A stretch of DNA of 64,000 nt from the NCBI RefSeq assembly GCF_028748185.1, contig NZ_CP118164.1, positions 620,001 to 684,000 on the forward strand. The letters are read 5' to 3'. The stretch is from Bremerella sp. P1 (GTDB lineage Bacteria > Planctomycetota > Planctomycetia > Pirellulales > Pirellulaceae). Numbering within the stretch: the first letter of the stretch is position 1; each line of letters opens with the position of its first letter. The notes under the pieces are model-generated. The model did not search any database and had not been told where the DNA came from. It saw only the letters and a program-made list of their open reading frames with translations. A program made the translations under genes and the position numbers. Of the stretch, positions 17,329 to 28,661 are shown one piece after another.

Positions 17329-17360
17329 GGCCCGACGATTTGCTTCGCCGGGCCTTTTTT
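17329..17360. terminator. Terminator shared by PhoD-like and sulfatase genes
   Basis: GGCCCG (17329-17334) and CGGGCC (17349-17354) are followed by six T. It sits between two convergent genes and its T-tract reaches the sulfatase stop codon; on the opposite strand no T-run follows, so it works best for the plus strand. Confidence 0.75.
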
Positions 17361-18696
17361 ACTTCTTGGCTCGCTTGTTGCGCAACTCACTCTGGCTGGC
17401 ATCGGCTGCCTTGGTGACTTGCACGTGCTTATCGAGAGCCTTGCGAAGCATCTCGATACGTGCCGGATCGTCGCCGGGTAGCCTGGCAGCCGCGAGATCG
17501 TTCTTTTCGAGTGGGTCCTCTACGACGTCATAGATCTTGCCGTTGGCATACACCTTGTACTGTGCGTCACGTACGTGCTGCGAGGCTTTTCCTCGCATAC
17601 CGTTGCGTTCATACCAGCAATAGATGTATGGCTTATTTCGTTCGTAGTCTTGAAAGACCGGCCCCAAACTTACTCCGTCAACTTCTAGCGTCTTCGGCAC
17701 CTCAACCCCAGCCACATCGAGGACGGTTGGCAAGACATCACTGAAGTCGACCAAGTCCTCGGCGACTTTGCCTTGCTTGATAGTGCCAGGCCAACTGGCA
17801 ACGAAACCGACGTGCGTTCCGTTATCGGTTGTCTTACCTTTTCCGCCACGATAGTCTCTTCCGTGAAATGGCGTGACAACTGATTCGTACGTTCCGTTAT
17901 CACCGGTCCATAAGATCAAGGTATTCTCGCGGAGCTTTAGTTCGTCCAGCTTGTCAACGACCTTGCCAACCATCTTGTCGGTGTACCGGACCATGGCGTC
18001 CCAGTACTTCGGCCCTCGGTAGCCGCCTGGTTCGTTCTTGGCGTCCCGCCACATCGTTGGGTCCCAATCGTCATGATCTGGCGTCGGCAAAAAGGGCCAG
18101 TGGGGCGCGATCATCGGGTAATAGACCAGGAAGGGTTCGTCTTTGTAAGCTTCCATGAAATCGCAGATGTAATCACTAACGACATCAGGTCCGAACTCGC
18201 CGTTCTTGAAGTCGACCTCCTTGCCATCGATCTCCAGGCCTGGGTTGGGGTAGCGACTGGGCCGTCGTGTCAGCTGCCACAAGCAGTAATGATCGAATCC
18301 AAATTTGCCGGGCCCCTCGAACCCGCCTTCGAGTTGCCATTTGCCGGCAATGCATGTCTGGTAACCAGCATCCCGCAAGAGATTGGCAAAGGTGACGGCT
18401 TTAGGATCGAGCAGTCCGAATCGAATATAGTTCCGATTGTTGTAGATGCCGGTCATGATCTGCACACGCGACGGAGTACAGATCGGCTGCGAGTGAGCAT
18501 TCTCGAACCGAATCCCTTCCGCGGCCAGACGATCGATATTCGGCGTAGGATAGGCCTTGCTCCCATAACAGCCCAGACACTCGTAACCGATATCGTCCGC
18601 CATGATGACAACGATGTTCGGACGAAGAATTGTCTTTGCAAAGACGGAAGAAGAGCAAACCAAAAGAAGGGCAATACCGACGGCAGATCTCAGCAT
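17359..18696 (-). CDS. Secreted type I (formylglycine) sulfatase
   Basis: Hydrolyses sulfate esters, probably on algal or marine polysaccharide fragments. The 445-residue protein has an N-terminal signal peptide (MLRSAVGIALLLVCSSSVFA). The metal-site Asp pair is MADDIGY, and the Cys-Thr-Pro-Ser-Arg motif at residues 73-77 is the substrate of the formylglycine-generating enzyme. Further family blocks are NTLILWTGDNGTYES and HGRDYRGGKGKTTDNGTHVG. No sulfatase-maturing enzyme is nearby. Marine and wetland planctomycetes are known for dozens of such genes. Confidence 0.95.
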   Translation of the reverse strand: MLRSAVGIALLLVCSSSVFAKTILRPNIVVIMADDIGYECLGCYGSKAYPTPNIDRLAAEGIRFENAHSQPICTPSRVQIMTGIYNNRNYIRFGLLDPKAVTFANLLRDAGYQTCIAGKWQLEGGFEGPGKFGFDHYCLWQLTRRPSRYPNPGLEIDGKEVDFKNGEFGPDVVSDYICDFMEAYKDEPFLVYYPMIAPHWPFLPTPDHDDWDPTMWRDAKNEPGGYRGPKYWDAMVRYTDKMVGKVVDKLDELKLRENTLILWTGDNGTYESVVTPFHGRDYRGGKGKTTDNGTHVGFVASWPGTIKQGKVAEDLVDFSDVLPTVLDVAGVEVPKTLEVDGVSLGPVFQDYERNKPYIYCWYERNGMRGKASQHVRDAQYKVYANGKIYDVVEDPLEKNDLAAARLPGDDPARIEMLRKALDKHVQVTKAADASQSELRNKRAKK

Positions 18697-18840
18697 GGCA
18701 GATTCTCAGGAGAAGGTGGCGAGGTGAGCTAAGTCACCCATTGTACCTTCTGGGCAATCCGCAAGCGAATTCTCGGAGCGAACTCCGCTTGCCCGCGCGA
18801 GAAACGCAAAGACCAGTGTTGAAAGAAGCTGAATCCAGAC

Positions 18841-19437
18841 TCAGTCGATGCGAACGCCGTCGCCCACCATCTTGGCGACTTCCTCTTCGCCTCGATAAAC
18901 CCATGCTTCCAGATTGCTGCCGTGCTGTGTTTCAATCTGCTCGCCAATTTCGTTGACGCGCGACAAAGCGGCCTCGAAGGTCGCTTCGGTCTTCGCATCG
19001 GCTCGAGCAAACCCCTTCGCATTGCGGTCGTCTTCATCGGACTGGGCGGTCCAAGGCTCGAAGATCAGGTTCACCTGGTGATTGGGGGCATCGGCATCGT
19101 AGGCATCTCGATCCTCCTTTGTCGCCGTCCGACCGCCAAAATCCGGGACCGGACTACGAAGGGCCGTCCAGGCCATTTGGCCGCCCCGCGAAAAGCGAAT
19201 CATGATCATGCCGGGCAACCATTCGACGCACCAATAGACGTCGTCGCCATCCAGGATATAGCTATAGCGTGCCAGCATGTGCAAGATGGCGGCCGGGCCT
19301 TTCATGTAGTCTTCAGCGGAAAGGGGCTTCAGCGTTTCCGCTGCCCGTCGCAAGTATTCGGCATCGTCCTGATCAACCGGCGCCGTGTACATTGCAGGGG
19401 CCTGGCGTTTTTGTTCGACAAGAATGACATACCGCAT
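18841..19437 (-). CDS. Conserved hypothetical protein, 198 aa
   Basis: No family recognised. The product is soluble, Asp- and Ala-rich, starts MRYVILVEQKRQAPA and contains WCVEWLPGMIMIRFSRGGQMAW followed by DYDAD-like acidic segments; the C-terminal third (VNEIGEQIETQHGSNLEAWVYRG) looks helical. It stands alone in the minus orientation behind the sulfatase with a 144-base gap. Codon use matches the neighbours, so it is probably a real gene. Confidence 0.65.
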   Translation of the reverse strand: MRYVILVEQKRQAPAMYTAPVDQDDAEYLRRAAETLKPLSAEDYMKGPAAILHMLARYSYILDGDDVYWCVEWLPGMIMIRFSRGGQMAWTALRSPVPDFGGRTATKEDRDAYDADAPNHQVNLIFEPWTAQSDEDDRNAKGFARADAKTEATFEAALSRVNEIGEQIETQHGSNLEAWVYRGEEEVAKMVGDGVRID

Positions 19438-19656
19438 GACGACTACTCAATAGAAGCATAAAACGAACTGAGAATCACGCATTCTACGAGGCAAAGGGAA
19501 TCTCCGCGAGAACCCGCACATGCCAAGAGGTTAGCGGCCAGAAATTGCTATCGGAGAGGCTCGCGGGGAAGCGGTTTTCCGAAAATCTGGTCAGTGCTCG
19601 CGGAAAAAACCGAATTCTTACCCGCTGAAAAAATTAATTGCCAAAAATGGCAGAGG

Positions 19657-19685
19657 TTGCATTTTCAAAATTGCCGATGTACTAT
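19657..19685 (+). promoter_or_regulatory. Sigma70-like promoter before the 137-aa gene
   Basis: TTGCAT at 19657-19662, 17-base spacer, TACTAT at 19680-19685. The predicted start near 19692 is about 40 bases before the ATG at 19731. The rest of the 290-base gap to the upstream divergent gene is AT-richer and shows no other signal. Confidence 0.45.
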
Positions 19686-19730
19686 TCTCAGAATCTTACT
19701 TAAGAGTTTCTTACCTACCAGCATCGCTTG

Positions 19731-20141
19731 ATGTTCCTTTCCTCCACACAAAATGGTGCTACCAAATCGACCTCGAGAGGGGCCGGTGCTTTTGTGTTGC
19801 GTTGCTTTCGTAGTGTGAAATTTCACCTGTCGGACACCATCTCTCCGGTCCGAGCATTTCTCGTGGTCTTCTACGCCTTGTTGGTGGTTGGCGGTCTACT
19901 GCAGACTGATTTTTCCCCGAACGGTAAATTGACCAGCCCTCATTCGCACGACAGTGGCTTAGCCGAGGTCGTAGAATTTGAAGGGGAAAGCAAGTCGGAA
20001 ATTCAGCTTCCGACGCTGACTCCGAACTGGACGATGCCTACCTTCGAGGTTACCGCAACGTTGGTTGTGAACGACCGTCCGCAGGTAACTTCAGTTCAGC
20101 AACAAACCGTATCTCAATTGCGTGGTCCGCCGGTCGTCTAA
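19731..20141 (+). CDS. Hypothetical single-pass membrane protein
   Basis: 136 residues from the ATG at 19731 (a TTG directly before it could also start). A basic, Ser-rich N-terminus is followed by one transmembrane helix around residues 43-60 (AFLVVFYALLVVGGLLQ) and an acidic then Val/Gln-rich periplasmic tail ending RGPPVV. This type II-in topology resembles small anchored regulators or secretion accessories, but no family is recognised. Confidence 0.5.
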   Translation: MFLSSTQNGATKSTSRGAGAFVLRCFRSVKFHLSDTISPVRAFLVVFYALLVVGGLLQTDFSPNGKLTSPHSHDSGLAEVVEFEGESKSEIQLPTLTPNWTMPTFEVTATLVVNDRPQVTSVQQQTVSQLRGPPVV

Positions 20142-20827
20142 ACGTCCCGGCCTTCTTATCCATCACGCACACCCGTCGGCATTTGCCGAATGGTAGATGG
20201 GCCAGCTACTAGCTGATTCTAACGTCTTCGCGGCGTTTCGTTCTGGTTGTTTTATTTCCACTTTTGCTGTGGTTCTTCTTCATGGGACTTGCCATCCCGT
20301 TGTCGAAGATCCCATTTGAATTTTCCAATAACGCTCTGTTAGAGCTTAACGACATACCTGCTAGTCGCGATCGACTGGCAGGCTAGAGAGTTGATGGCTG
20401 ATTTCCCATCTTCGGAACTGGCGGTCGCTGGCGGGTTGGCCGCAGTGGGGTTCATCGTGAAGGGTAGTATCGGATTGACGGCAACGTTTACGTTGCGATC
20501 GTTTACTCCGATGCGCTGGATCGATGCGGTGACCGTCGGTTCCTTTTATAGATCAGATTCGGCAGGTGACTTGGTGACCTGCCTGAGGATTTTGGCCACT
20601 CTGAGGCGTACGGGCGGCGAGCGTTGCTCGGCCTGGTCATACCGGTGAACTAGATTCCCATGCAGGCTTCTATTGACGCACTGGTCGAAGCATCAAACCT
20701 GGAGGCGATAACCGGACAGATTATCGAAGCGTTGTCGAGCGTTTCCTCGATTTCCTGATCTCAAGAGGCGGCACCGAAGGCTTTTCAAGTCATCCCCTGC
20801 GCTTGAATGCCTAGGTGTACCTGAGAA
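20142..20827 (+). other. Long gap with short hydrophobic ORFs, possible gene remnant
   Basis: This 690-base stretch carries no full gene. It holds three consecutive plus-strand frames that read like broken pieces. One ends at 20386 and encodes a helix VLVVLFPLLLWFFFMGL without a good start codon (the first ATG is at 20282). A second runs 20394-20648 and is hydrophobic for its first 50 residues (AVAGGLAAVGFIVKGSIG) and then random. A third is 20660-20758, 32 residues. Together they suggest a decayed membrane-protein gene or an intergenic region with tiny peptides. Confidence 0.35.
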
Positions 20828-20830
20828 ATG

Positions 20831-20862
20831 GCCGCCAGCGTGCCTTTAGCTGGCGGCTGTTT
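20831..20862. terminator. 9-bp stem terminator, end of hdeD-like gene
   Basis: GCCGCCAGC (20831-20839) and GCTGGCGGC (20849-20857) with a 9-base loop are followed by TGTTTCTTT. It lies 24 bases beyond the stop of the minus-strand HdeD-like gene and could also end transcripts of the preceding remnant region. Confidence 0.65.
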
Positions 20863-20880
20863 CTTTGCGCCAATCGGCTT

Positions 20881-21471
20881 CTATGCCTGAGGCGCACCTT
20901 CCGAAGGTGGCTCGGAAGACGACTTCACTTCATCGATCTTGTCGACGATCTTCCCGAGGGTCATTGCCACGGCAATCAACGCGATCCCCGTGGTCAACAG
21001 GTCGACACCCACCAAAATCCCAATGGCCCACATGCCGGAAGCAGGCCACTGCGCCCAGATCATCGCGCCTAACAACCAGGTAATGAACCCGCTAAAGAGA
21101 ATTGCCAACCAACCTTGGGCAGGTCGAAAGCTAAACGAAGCGACGATCTTCCAAATTCCTTCGGCAACAAAATAGACGGCTAGAATCAGCGTCAAGATTT
21201 CCATCCCCAGAACTGGATGCGCGAGAACGGCAATACCACCCAGTGTCGTCACGCCACCAAGAATGAGCGGGAGCAACTTGTGCGACCACCCTTCAGCCTT
21301 CAGCCCCATGGCGACCTGCGAGATGCCGGCGATCAGCATGATCGCACCAACAATGTAGACCACCGCGGTACCCGCAACGGCCGGCGATCCGATCGCCACG
21401 ACGCCCAGGATCGCGGTCAGGACGCCCATGATTAACAGAAATGTGACGCTTGGTTTCTTCGATTCAGCCAT
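20881..21471 (-). CDS. HdeD family (DUF308) membrane protein
   Basis: 196 residues with six predicted helices in three pairs, the DUF308/HdeD shape; HdeD proteins are linked to acid resistance in enterobacteria, but the molecular role is unclear. Segments such as LILGGVTTLGGIAVLAHP and AVYFVAEGIWKIVASF are typical of the family. The C-terminus is a short acidic Ser/Pro-rich tail. It is monocistronic between two gaps. Confidence 0.85.
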   Translation of the reverse strand: MAESKKPSVTFLLIMGVLTAILGVVAIGSPAVAGTAVVYIVGAIMLIAGISQVAMGLKAEGWSHKLLPLILGGVTTLGGIAVLAHPVLGMEILTLILAVYFVAEGIWKIVASFSFRPAQGWLAILFSGFITWLLGAMIWAQWPASGMWAIGILVGVDLLTTGIALIAVAMTLGKIVDKIDEVKSSSEPPSEGAPQA

Positions 21472-21598
21472 GGTGTTTCTCCCCGATTGTGAATTAGCCC
21501 GTCCCCAGATTGTACTGCTGTAAACTGGGACATTCTATATTTCTTTTGGTAGAGAATTTGCCACCGACTGCCATCCAAATTGGCGATCGAATTGCGTC

Positions 21599-22117
21599 CT
21601 AGAGTCGAATCTTTAAACCCATTTCGTTCTTCATCGTCAGCAGCGCTTCGGCGTTACCTTTGGCATCGTCGACAGGGTGATGCGTATGCCGCGTCTTTCT
21701 CAGGTGCTTGAAGTTCTTGAATGTGTCCTGCACCATCCCTTTGTAGAGCGAGCCTAGATTCGTTGAGCTGAACCCGAAGGGATTGCTTCCCAGGAAGTGA
21801 TGGAAGTACCAGTTGATGAACTGCCAGTCAAAGCCATTGTTGTCGGAAATAAACATTGGCCTGTCGTCACACTCGGCTTTCAGCCAACTGGCAAACGCCT
21901 GCATCGTACGCTTAGGTTCGTCGAACTGCAGCGTTTCATTGCGTGAGAACCCTGATACGGCCAAAGCCTCAGGAATCCACTTCTCCGATATCGGCTTCAA
22001 CCGGCCATAGAAAGTGCGGGCAAGTCCAGGCTCAACCAGCACGGCCCCGAAGCACACCATCGAATAATCACCAGGAATCGGCCCATCCGATTCGACGTCT
22101 ACCATGACGTAACTCAT
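21599..22117 (-). CDS. DEDDh-type 3'-5' exonuclease
   Basis: 172 residues with the RNase T/DnaQ-fold exonuclease motifs: Exo I MVDVESDGP (Asp and Glu in DVE), Exo II region ISDNNGFDWQFINWYF with catalytic Asp, and Exo III HHPVDDAKGNAEALL with the His and Asp that define the DEDDh class. Acting in the cytoplasm on DNA or RNA 3' ends; RNase T and small oligoribonuclease relatives share this shape. The TRHTHHPVDDA segment is a strong match. The exact substrate is unknown. Confidence 0.85.
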   Translation of the reverse strand: MSYVMVDVESDGPIPGDYSMVCFGAVLVEPGLARTFYGRLKPISEKWIPEALAVSGFSRNETLQFDEPKRTMQAFASWLKAECDDRPMFISDNNGFDWQFINWYFHHFLGSNPFGFSSTNLGSLYKGMVQDTFKNFKHLRKTRHTHHPVDDAKGNAEALLTMKNEMGLKIRL

Positions 22118-22199
22118 TGCTTTCCTCTTTCATACTTTTTGGTCATCTCTACAGAGAGTTATTCTAGCTAGAAGAAAGATTCTTGCTTCGATCAATCGA

Positions 22200-22553
22200 T
22201 TACATTCCCTCGTATTCCCAGTGCATGAACTTGCGTAACTGATCAATTACGTCCTGATAGTCGTTTCCCTTTAAAGCAGTGACCTTTTCGATAATGGCTC
22301 GCTCGACAGTTTCGGGATCGTAGTGGTCTACAAGAATTCCAGGGCGTTCGCCCAGCCGTTTCATTCGTCCCACGGCTCGTGGGGTCGCGACGCAAACCTG
22401 AAAGTTTGATCCCGCTTCGTCCCCAACTTCTCCAACCGTTACGGTGAACCAGCCATAATCGTCCCAGGGGTCAGGCGACTGGTAACGAACGAACTCCTCC
22501 CAGTCGATATATTGAGTCGACTCAATATATCGAACATCAAATTGAACGGTCAC
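22200..22553 (-). CDS. Imm8-like immunity protein, orphan
   Basis: 117 residues resembling the Imm8 family of immunity proteins that neutralise nuclease or deaminase toxins of polymorphic toxin systems. Features are DDYGWFTVTVGEVGDEAGSNFQVCVATPRAV, DHYDPETVERAIIE, and the C-terminal helix ending FMHWEYEGM. The start is GTG (22551-22553) with AAGGTG upstream. No toxin gene is adjacent, so it is an orphan or protects against external toxins. The first 20 codons include a 30-bp perfect palindrome (see the repeat entry). Confidence 0.65.
   Translation of the reverse strand: MTVQFDVRYIESTQYIDWEEFVRYQSPDPWDDYGWFTVTVGEVGDEAGSNFQVCVATPRAVGRMKRLGERPGILVDHYDPETVERAIIEKVTALKGNDYQDVIDQLRKFMHWEYEGM
22504..22533. 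repeat. 30-bp perfect palindrome inside the Imm8-like gene
   Basis: The half TCGATATATTGAGTC (22504-22518) is followed immediately by its exact reverse complement to 22533, with no spacer. It starts 21 bases after the first base of the GTG start on the minus strand and codes for the residues YIESTQYI. A palindrome this long is very unlikely by chance and could form a cruciform or a stable mRNA hairpin near the ribosome-binding site, or be an operator. Confidence 0.9.
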
Positions 22554-22638
22554 GGTAACACCTTCAGAGGACGACTTCAGCGGGCAGTAAGAAAGTACTT
22601 GCCGACAAGAATGTCCCCAACCCGGCCCAAAGGTTCAA

Positions 22639-25043
<2,405 letters not shown>

Positions 25044-25160
25044 GATAATTTCCCTTGAATATCGAATGAACGGATGATTCGTGATCGACGATCTCCGCCG
25101 ACTAGACGTACTTAGTTAAACACGCCAGAGAGCGGATCGTTGTGGTCAAATTGGCCGAAA

Positions 25161-26222
25161 TTACGCGGTTTTCAGCGATTCCATGTCAATGCAAAAACGA
25201 TACTTAACGTCTGATTTCAAAAGACGTTCGTACGCCTCGTTGACCTTCTGAATCGGAATCACTTCGACATCCGCCGTGATGTTCTTCTCACCACAGTAAT
25301 CGAGCATTTCCTGTGTTTCCGCAATGCCGCCAATGATTGATCCAGATAGGCTTCGGCGTCCAAACAGCAGCGAAAACCCGGAGACCTCCATCGGTTGTTC
25401 GCTGGCCCCGACCAAAGTCAGGTTGCCGTCGGTGGCGAGCATGCCCAGTAGCGCGTTGATGTCATGCGGGGCCGAGACCGTATCGAGGATGAAGTTGAAA
25501 CTGCCGGCATGCTTCTGCATTTCATCTTCATTGCGAGAGATGATAACCTCGTCGGCCCCCAATCGCAGGGCATCTTCCTTTTTGTCAGGCGATCTGGTGA
25601 AGACCACCGTATGAGCTCCCATCGCGTGGGCGAACTTCACGCCCATGTGCCCAAGCCCACCCAGACCGACAATACCAACCTTCATCCCAGGCCCTACCCC
25701 GTAGCGTTTGATCGGAGAATAGGTCGTAATCCCAGCACAGAGCAGGGGGGCAGTTCCGGCCAGGTCGAGGTTCTCAGGCACACGCAGCGCGAAATGTTCG
25801 TTCACGACAATACTGTCGCTGTAGCCACCATAAGTAACCGGAGCCGTACCGTGCTTATCAGGCGAATTGTAGGTGAACACGCCGGAGGGGCAGAGGTTTT
25901 CTCGATCGGCCTTGCACTCTGGACAGGTTCCGTCCGAGTCGACCAGGCAGCCTACTGCGGCCAAGTCGCCTGGCTTCAGCTTGGTAACGCCGGAACCGAC
26001 CTTGGTAACACGGCCCACGATCTCGTGACCTGGCACCACAGGGTAAACGGTAGGCATGACACTTTGCCATTCGTTACGAACCTGGTGCAAATCAGAGTGA
26101 CACACGCCACAGAAAAGGATTTCGATTTGTACGTCCTTCTCAGTCGGATCGCGACGAGGAATCGTGGCCGAATCGAGGGGAGATGTCGCAGTTTCGGCGG
26201 CATAGGCTTTGGTCTGATACAT
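25161..26222 (-). CDS. Zinc-containing NAD(P)-dependent alcohol dehydrogenase (YahK/CAD-like)
   Basis: Medium-chain dehydrogenase of 353 residues, cinnamyl-alcohol-dehydrogenase type. The catalytic zinc ligands are the Cys in FCGVCHSDLH and the His-Glu of VPGHEIVG; the structural zinc site is CPECKADRENLC. The coenzyme-binding GLGGLGHMGVKFA motif and an NADPH-preferring TRSPDKK follow. It reduces aldehydes or oxidises alcohols. It is divergently transcribed from an AraC-type regulator with 219 bases between them, as expected of a regulated pair. Confidence 0.94.
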   Translation of the reverse strand: MYQTKAYAAETATSPLDSATIPRRDPTEKDVQIEILFCGVCHSDLHQVRNEWQSVMPTVYPVVPGHEIVGRVTKVGSGVTKLKPGDLAAVGCLVDSDGTCPECKADRENLCPSGVFTYNSPDKHGTAPVTYGGYSDSIVVNEHFALRVPENLDLAGTAPLLCAGITTYSPIKRYGVGPGMKVGIVGLGGLGHMGVKFAHAMGAHTVVFTRSPDKKEDALRLGADEVIISRNEDEMQKHAGSFNFILDTVSAPHDINALLGMLATDGNLTLVGASEQPMEVSGFSLLFGRRSLSGSIIGGIAETQEMLDYCGEKNITADVEVIPIQKVNEAYERLLKSDVKYRFCIDMESLKTA

Positions 26223-26441
26223 GAGTCTGTTCTCTATTTTTTCTGGTTGAAACTTTGTTTACCGATAGAATCAAAGTGCAAACCGATTAAATTGCCTTGC
26301 CTGGTTTGCGTGTCGAACGGAAAAAATTTTACGGCGATTGATGCGTCACCCGGTATGTTGATCCTCCAGGGTCATTGTCAGATTCTCTAACGAGCTCATT
26401 TTTCTGATCAACACTCGCTGATCCCGCGTTAAGTTAACGTT

Positions 26442-27368
26442 ATGAGTAATACCAACCCCAACTCGTCGTCTCGCATGCAGGCCGATCAGCAAGAACTCTC
26501 CTCGCGGATTGCCGAGCGAATGCCTCGCGATGGCAGCCAGGAAGTTCAGCCGGGCCTTTTCTTCTATCGAGTCACTGCCCCCACGCAGCCAACGCATGCC
26601 GTTTGCGAGCCTTCGCTGTGCGTGATTGCCCAGGGAAGCAAGACGGTCACCATGGGGGACGCCACGTTTCGCTACGATCCGGCGAACTACTTGATCACCA
26701 CCATGGGCGTTCCGCTTTCGGCTCAGATTATCGAGGCGTCTTCGGAGCAACCGTATCTCAGCATTCGCCTGCAACTCGACCCTTCGGTGATCACCTCCGT
26801 GATGGTCGAATCAGGCCACGTTCCCAGCAAAGGTGACGGCAACGTCAAAGCGGTCGATGTCAGCAGTCTCGACGCCGAACTGCTCGATGCCACGTTGCGA
26901 TTGGTGCGCCTGACAGAAAAGCCGAACGAGTATGAAGTCCTGGCGCCGCTGGTCATGCGCGAGATCGTCTACCGGCTACTCACTAGCGCGCAAGGAGACC
27001 GCATGCGACACCTGACGCGCTTCGGCGGTCATGCCCATCGCATGGTGCGGGCCATCGAATCCATCCGAGCCAACTTCGACCAGCCGATCCGCATCGAAGA
27101 CCTCGCCAAAGACCTCAGCATGAGTGTCTCCGGCTTTCATGTGCACTTCAAAACGGTCACGGCAATGACCCCCATCCAATTTCAAAAACAGCTTCGCCTA
27201 CAAGAAGCCAGGAGATTGATGCTGGACAACGGTCTCGACGCCGCACAAGCCGGATTCCAGGTCGGCTACGAAGATGCTTCCCACTTCAGCCGAGAATACA
27301 AACGCCACTTCGGCAGGCCACCGATGCGGGATGTGGAAGAACTACGGGCTACGGCGGTAGCTGACTAG
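26442..27368 (+). CDS. AraC family transcriptional regulator
   Basis: 308 residues: an N-terminal AraC_N-type sensing domain (CEPSLCVIAQGSKTVTMGD, then ANYLITTMGVPLSAQI) and a C-terminal double helix-turn-helix (residues about 205-300) with IRIEDLAKDLSMSVSGFHVHFK and VGYEDASHFSREYKRHFGRPP. It reads divergently from the alcohol dehydrogenase gene, which is the likely target. Regulators of this subfamily commonly sit beside alcohol dehydrogenase or aldo/keto reductase genes; the inducer is unknown. Confidence 0.93.
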   Translation: MSNTNPNSSSRMQADQQELSSRIAERMPRDGSQEVQPGLFFYRVTAPTQPTHAVCEPSLCVIAQGSKTVTMGDATFRYDPANYLITTMGVPLSAQIIEASSEQPYLSIRLQLDPSVITSVMVESGHVPSKGDGNVKAVDVSSLDAELLDATLRLVRLTEKPNEYEVLAPLVMREIVYRLLTSAQGDRMRHLTRFGGHAHRMVRAIESIRANFDQPIRIEDLAKDLSMSVSGFHVHFKTVTAMTPIQFQKQLRLQEARRLMLDNGLDAAQAGFQVGYEDASHFSREYKRHFGRPPMRDVEELRATAVAD

Positions 27369-27541
27369 CGGTTGTGCCTGGGAGTCATCTGCGTCCGCAT
27401 GTCACTTGTTTTCGGGGTGAATTCGCTCTCGCTTTCGTTAAAATCTGACGCATGGCGTCTAGTAATCCATAGTCGTCTTTCTCGACTGAAATTGAAATCA
27501 ATCGGGTTCACTTAGCCCGCCGCTAATAGGAAAAACCAATC

Positions 27542-28651
27542 ATGAAGTCGCTCGTAATTTGCCTGCTCGGACTTTGGGGAACCGCACTACTTGTTGGGTC
27601 ATCGGCCGCCCAGGACTACAAGGTCGGCGACAAAGTTGTCGTCACTGCCAATGCCTCGTTGCAGCTTTCGGGAGAAGAAGTCGGCAGCGTCTCACTTGGC
27701 GACGTCCTGCAAGTCAAAGCCATTAATGACAAGTGGCTGTGGGTGAAAGAGGATGAGAAGGGCTGGCTGAACCAGCAGTATGTCGTCCCGCTGAATCGCG
27801 CCGCGATCGAACAATTCACGAAATTGGTTAAAGAGAATCCGAAAAACGCAGGGGTTTACATTAAGCGAGGGAACGTTTGGCTCAACCTGAATGAAATCGA
27901 GCCTGCCATCGCCGACTTCAGCGAGGCTATCCGCCTGGAACCCAAAATGAGCCTGGCCTACAACAACCGGGGAACAGCCTTGTTCAACAAAGGGGATCAC
28001 GACCGGGCAATTGAAGACTACAGCAAAGCCATCGAACTCGATCCCAAAGAGAAACTCGCCTATTTTAACCGGGGCAATGTTTGGCTCGAAAAAGGGGAGT
28101 TCGATAAGGCACTCGAGAATTACAACGAGGCCATTGAATTGGACCCGAAAATGAGCCAAGCCTACTGCAACCGCGGGATAGCATGGCACAGCAAAGGCGA
28201 ATACGACAAGGAAATCGAAGATTACAACGAGGCCATCCGCCTTGAGCCGAAACTGAGCCTGGCCTACGTCAACCGAGGCTATGCCTGGAGCGACAAACGC
28301 GAGTACGATCGGGCAATCAAGGATTACAACGAGAGTATTCGCCTCGATCCCAATACAGCGGACGGCTACAACGAACTTGCTTGGCTCTTGGCAACCTGCC
28401 CCAGTTCCGAGCATCGCGATGGCGAGTTGGCCATCCGCCACGCGACGAAGGCCTGTGAATTGACGAACTGGAAAAACGATTCCTACATCGATACTCTTAG
28501 CGCTGCGCATGCCACTGAAGGCGATTTCAAAAAGGCGATCGAGTACCTGGACCAGGCAATCGAACTCAACCCTGATACCGATCCAGAGACTCGCAATGCC
28601 ATGCGATCCGCATTTAACGAGGGGAAACCTTATTTAGATGAAGATTCCTAA
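27542..28651 (+). CDS. Secreted TPR protein with N-terminal SH3-like domain
   Basis: 369 residues: signal peptide (to about residue 23, ending SSAAQ), an SH3-like domain (VGDKVVVTANASLQL to EDEKGWLNQQYVVP), then five or six tetratricopeptide repeats of the type AYxNRGxAxxxKGEYDKAIEDYNEAIxLDPK. It is a protein-protein scaffold in the periplasm. The TPR units are strikingly regular, so recent repeat expansion is likely. No partner gene is clear; the next gene is convergent. Confidence 0.88.
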   Translation: MKSLVICLLGLWGTALLVGSSAAQDYKVGDKVVVTANASLQLSGEEVGSVSLGDVLQVKAINDKWLWVKEDEKGWLNQQYVVPLNRAAIEQFTKLVKENPKNAGVYIKRGNVWLNLNEIEPAIADFSEAIRLEPKMSLAYNNRGTALFNKGDHDRAIEDYSKAIELDPKEKLAYFNRGNVWLEKGEFDKALENYNEAIELDPKMSQAYCNRGIAWHSKGEYDKEIEDYNEAIRLEPKLSLAYVNRGYAWSDKREYDRAIKDYNESIRLDPNTADGYNELAWLLATCPSSEHRDGELAIRHATKACELTNWKNDSYIDTLSAAHATEGDFKKAIEYLDQAIELNPDTDPETRNAMRSAFNEGKPYLDEDS

Positions 28652-28661
28652 GCTGGATCGA

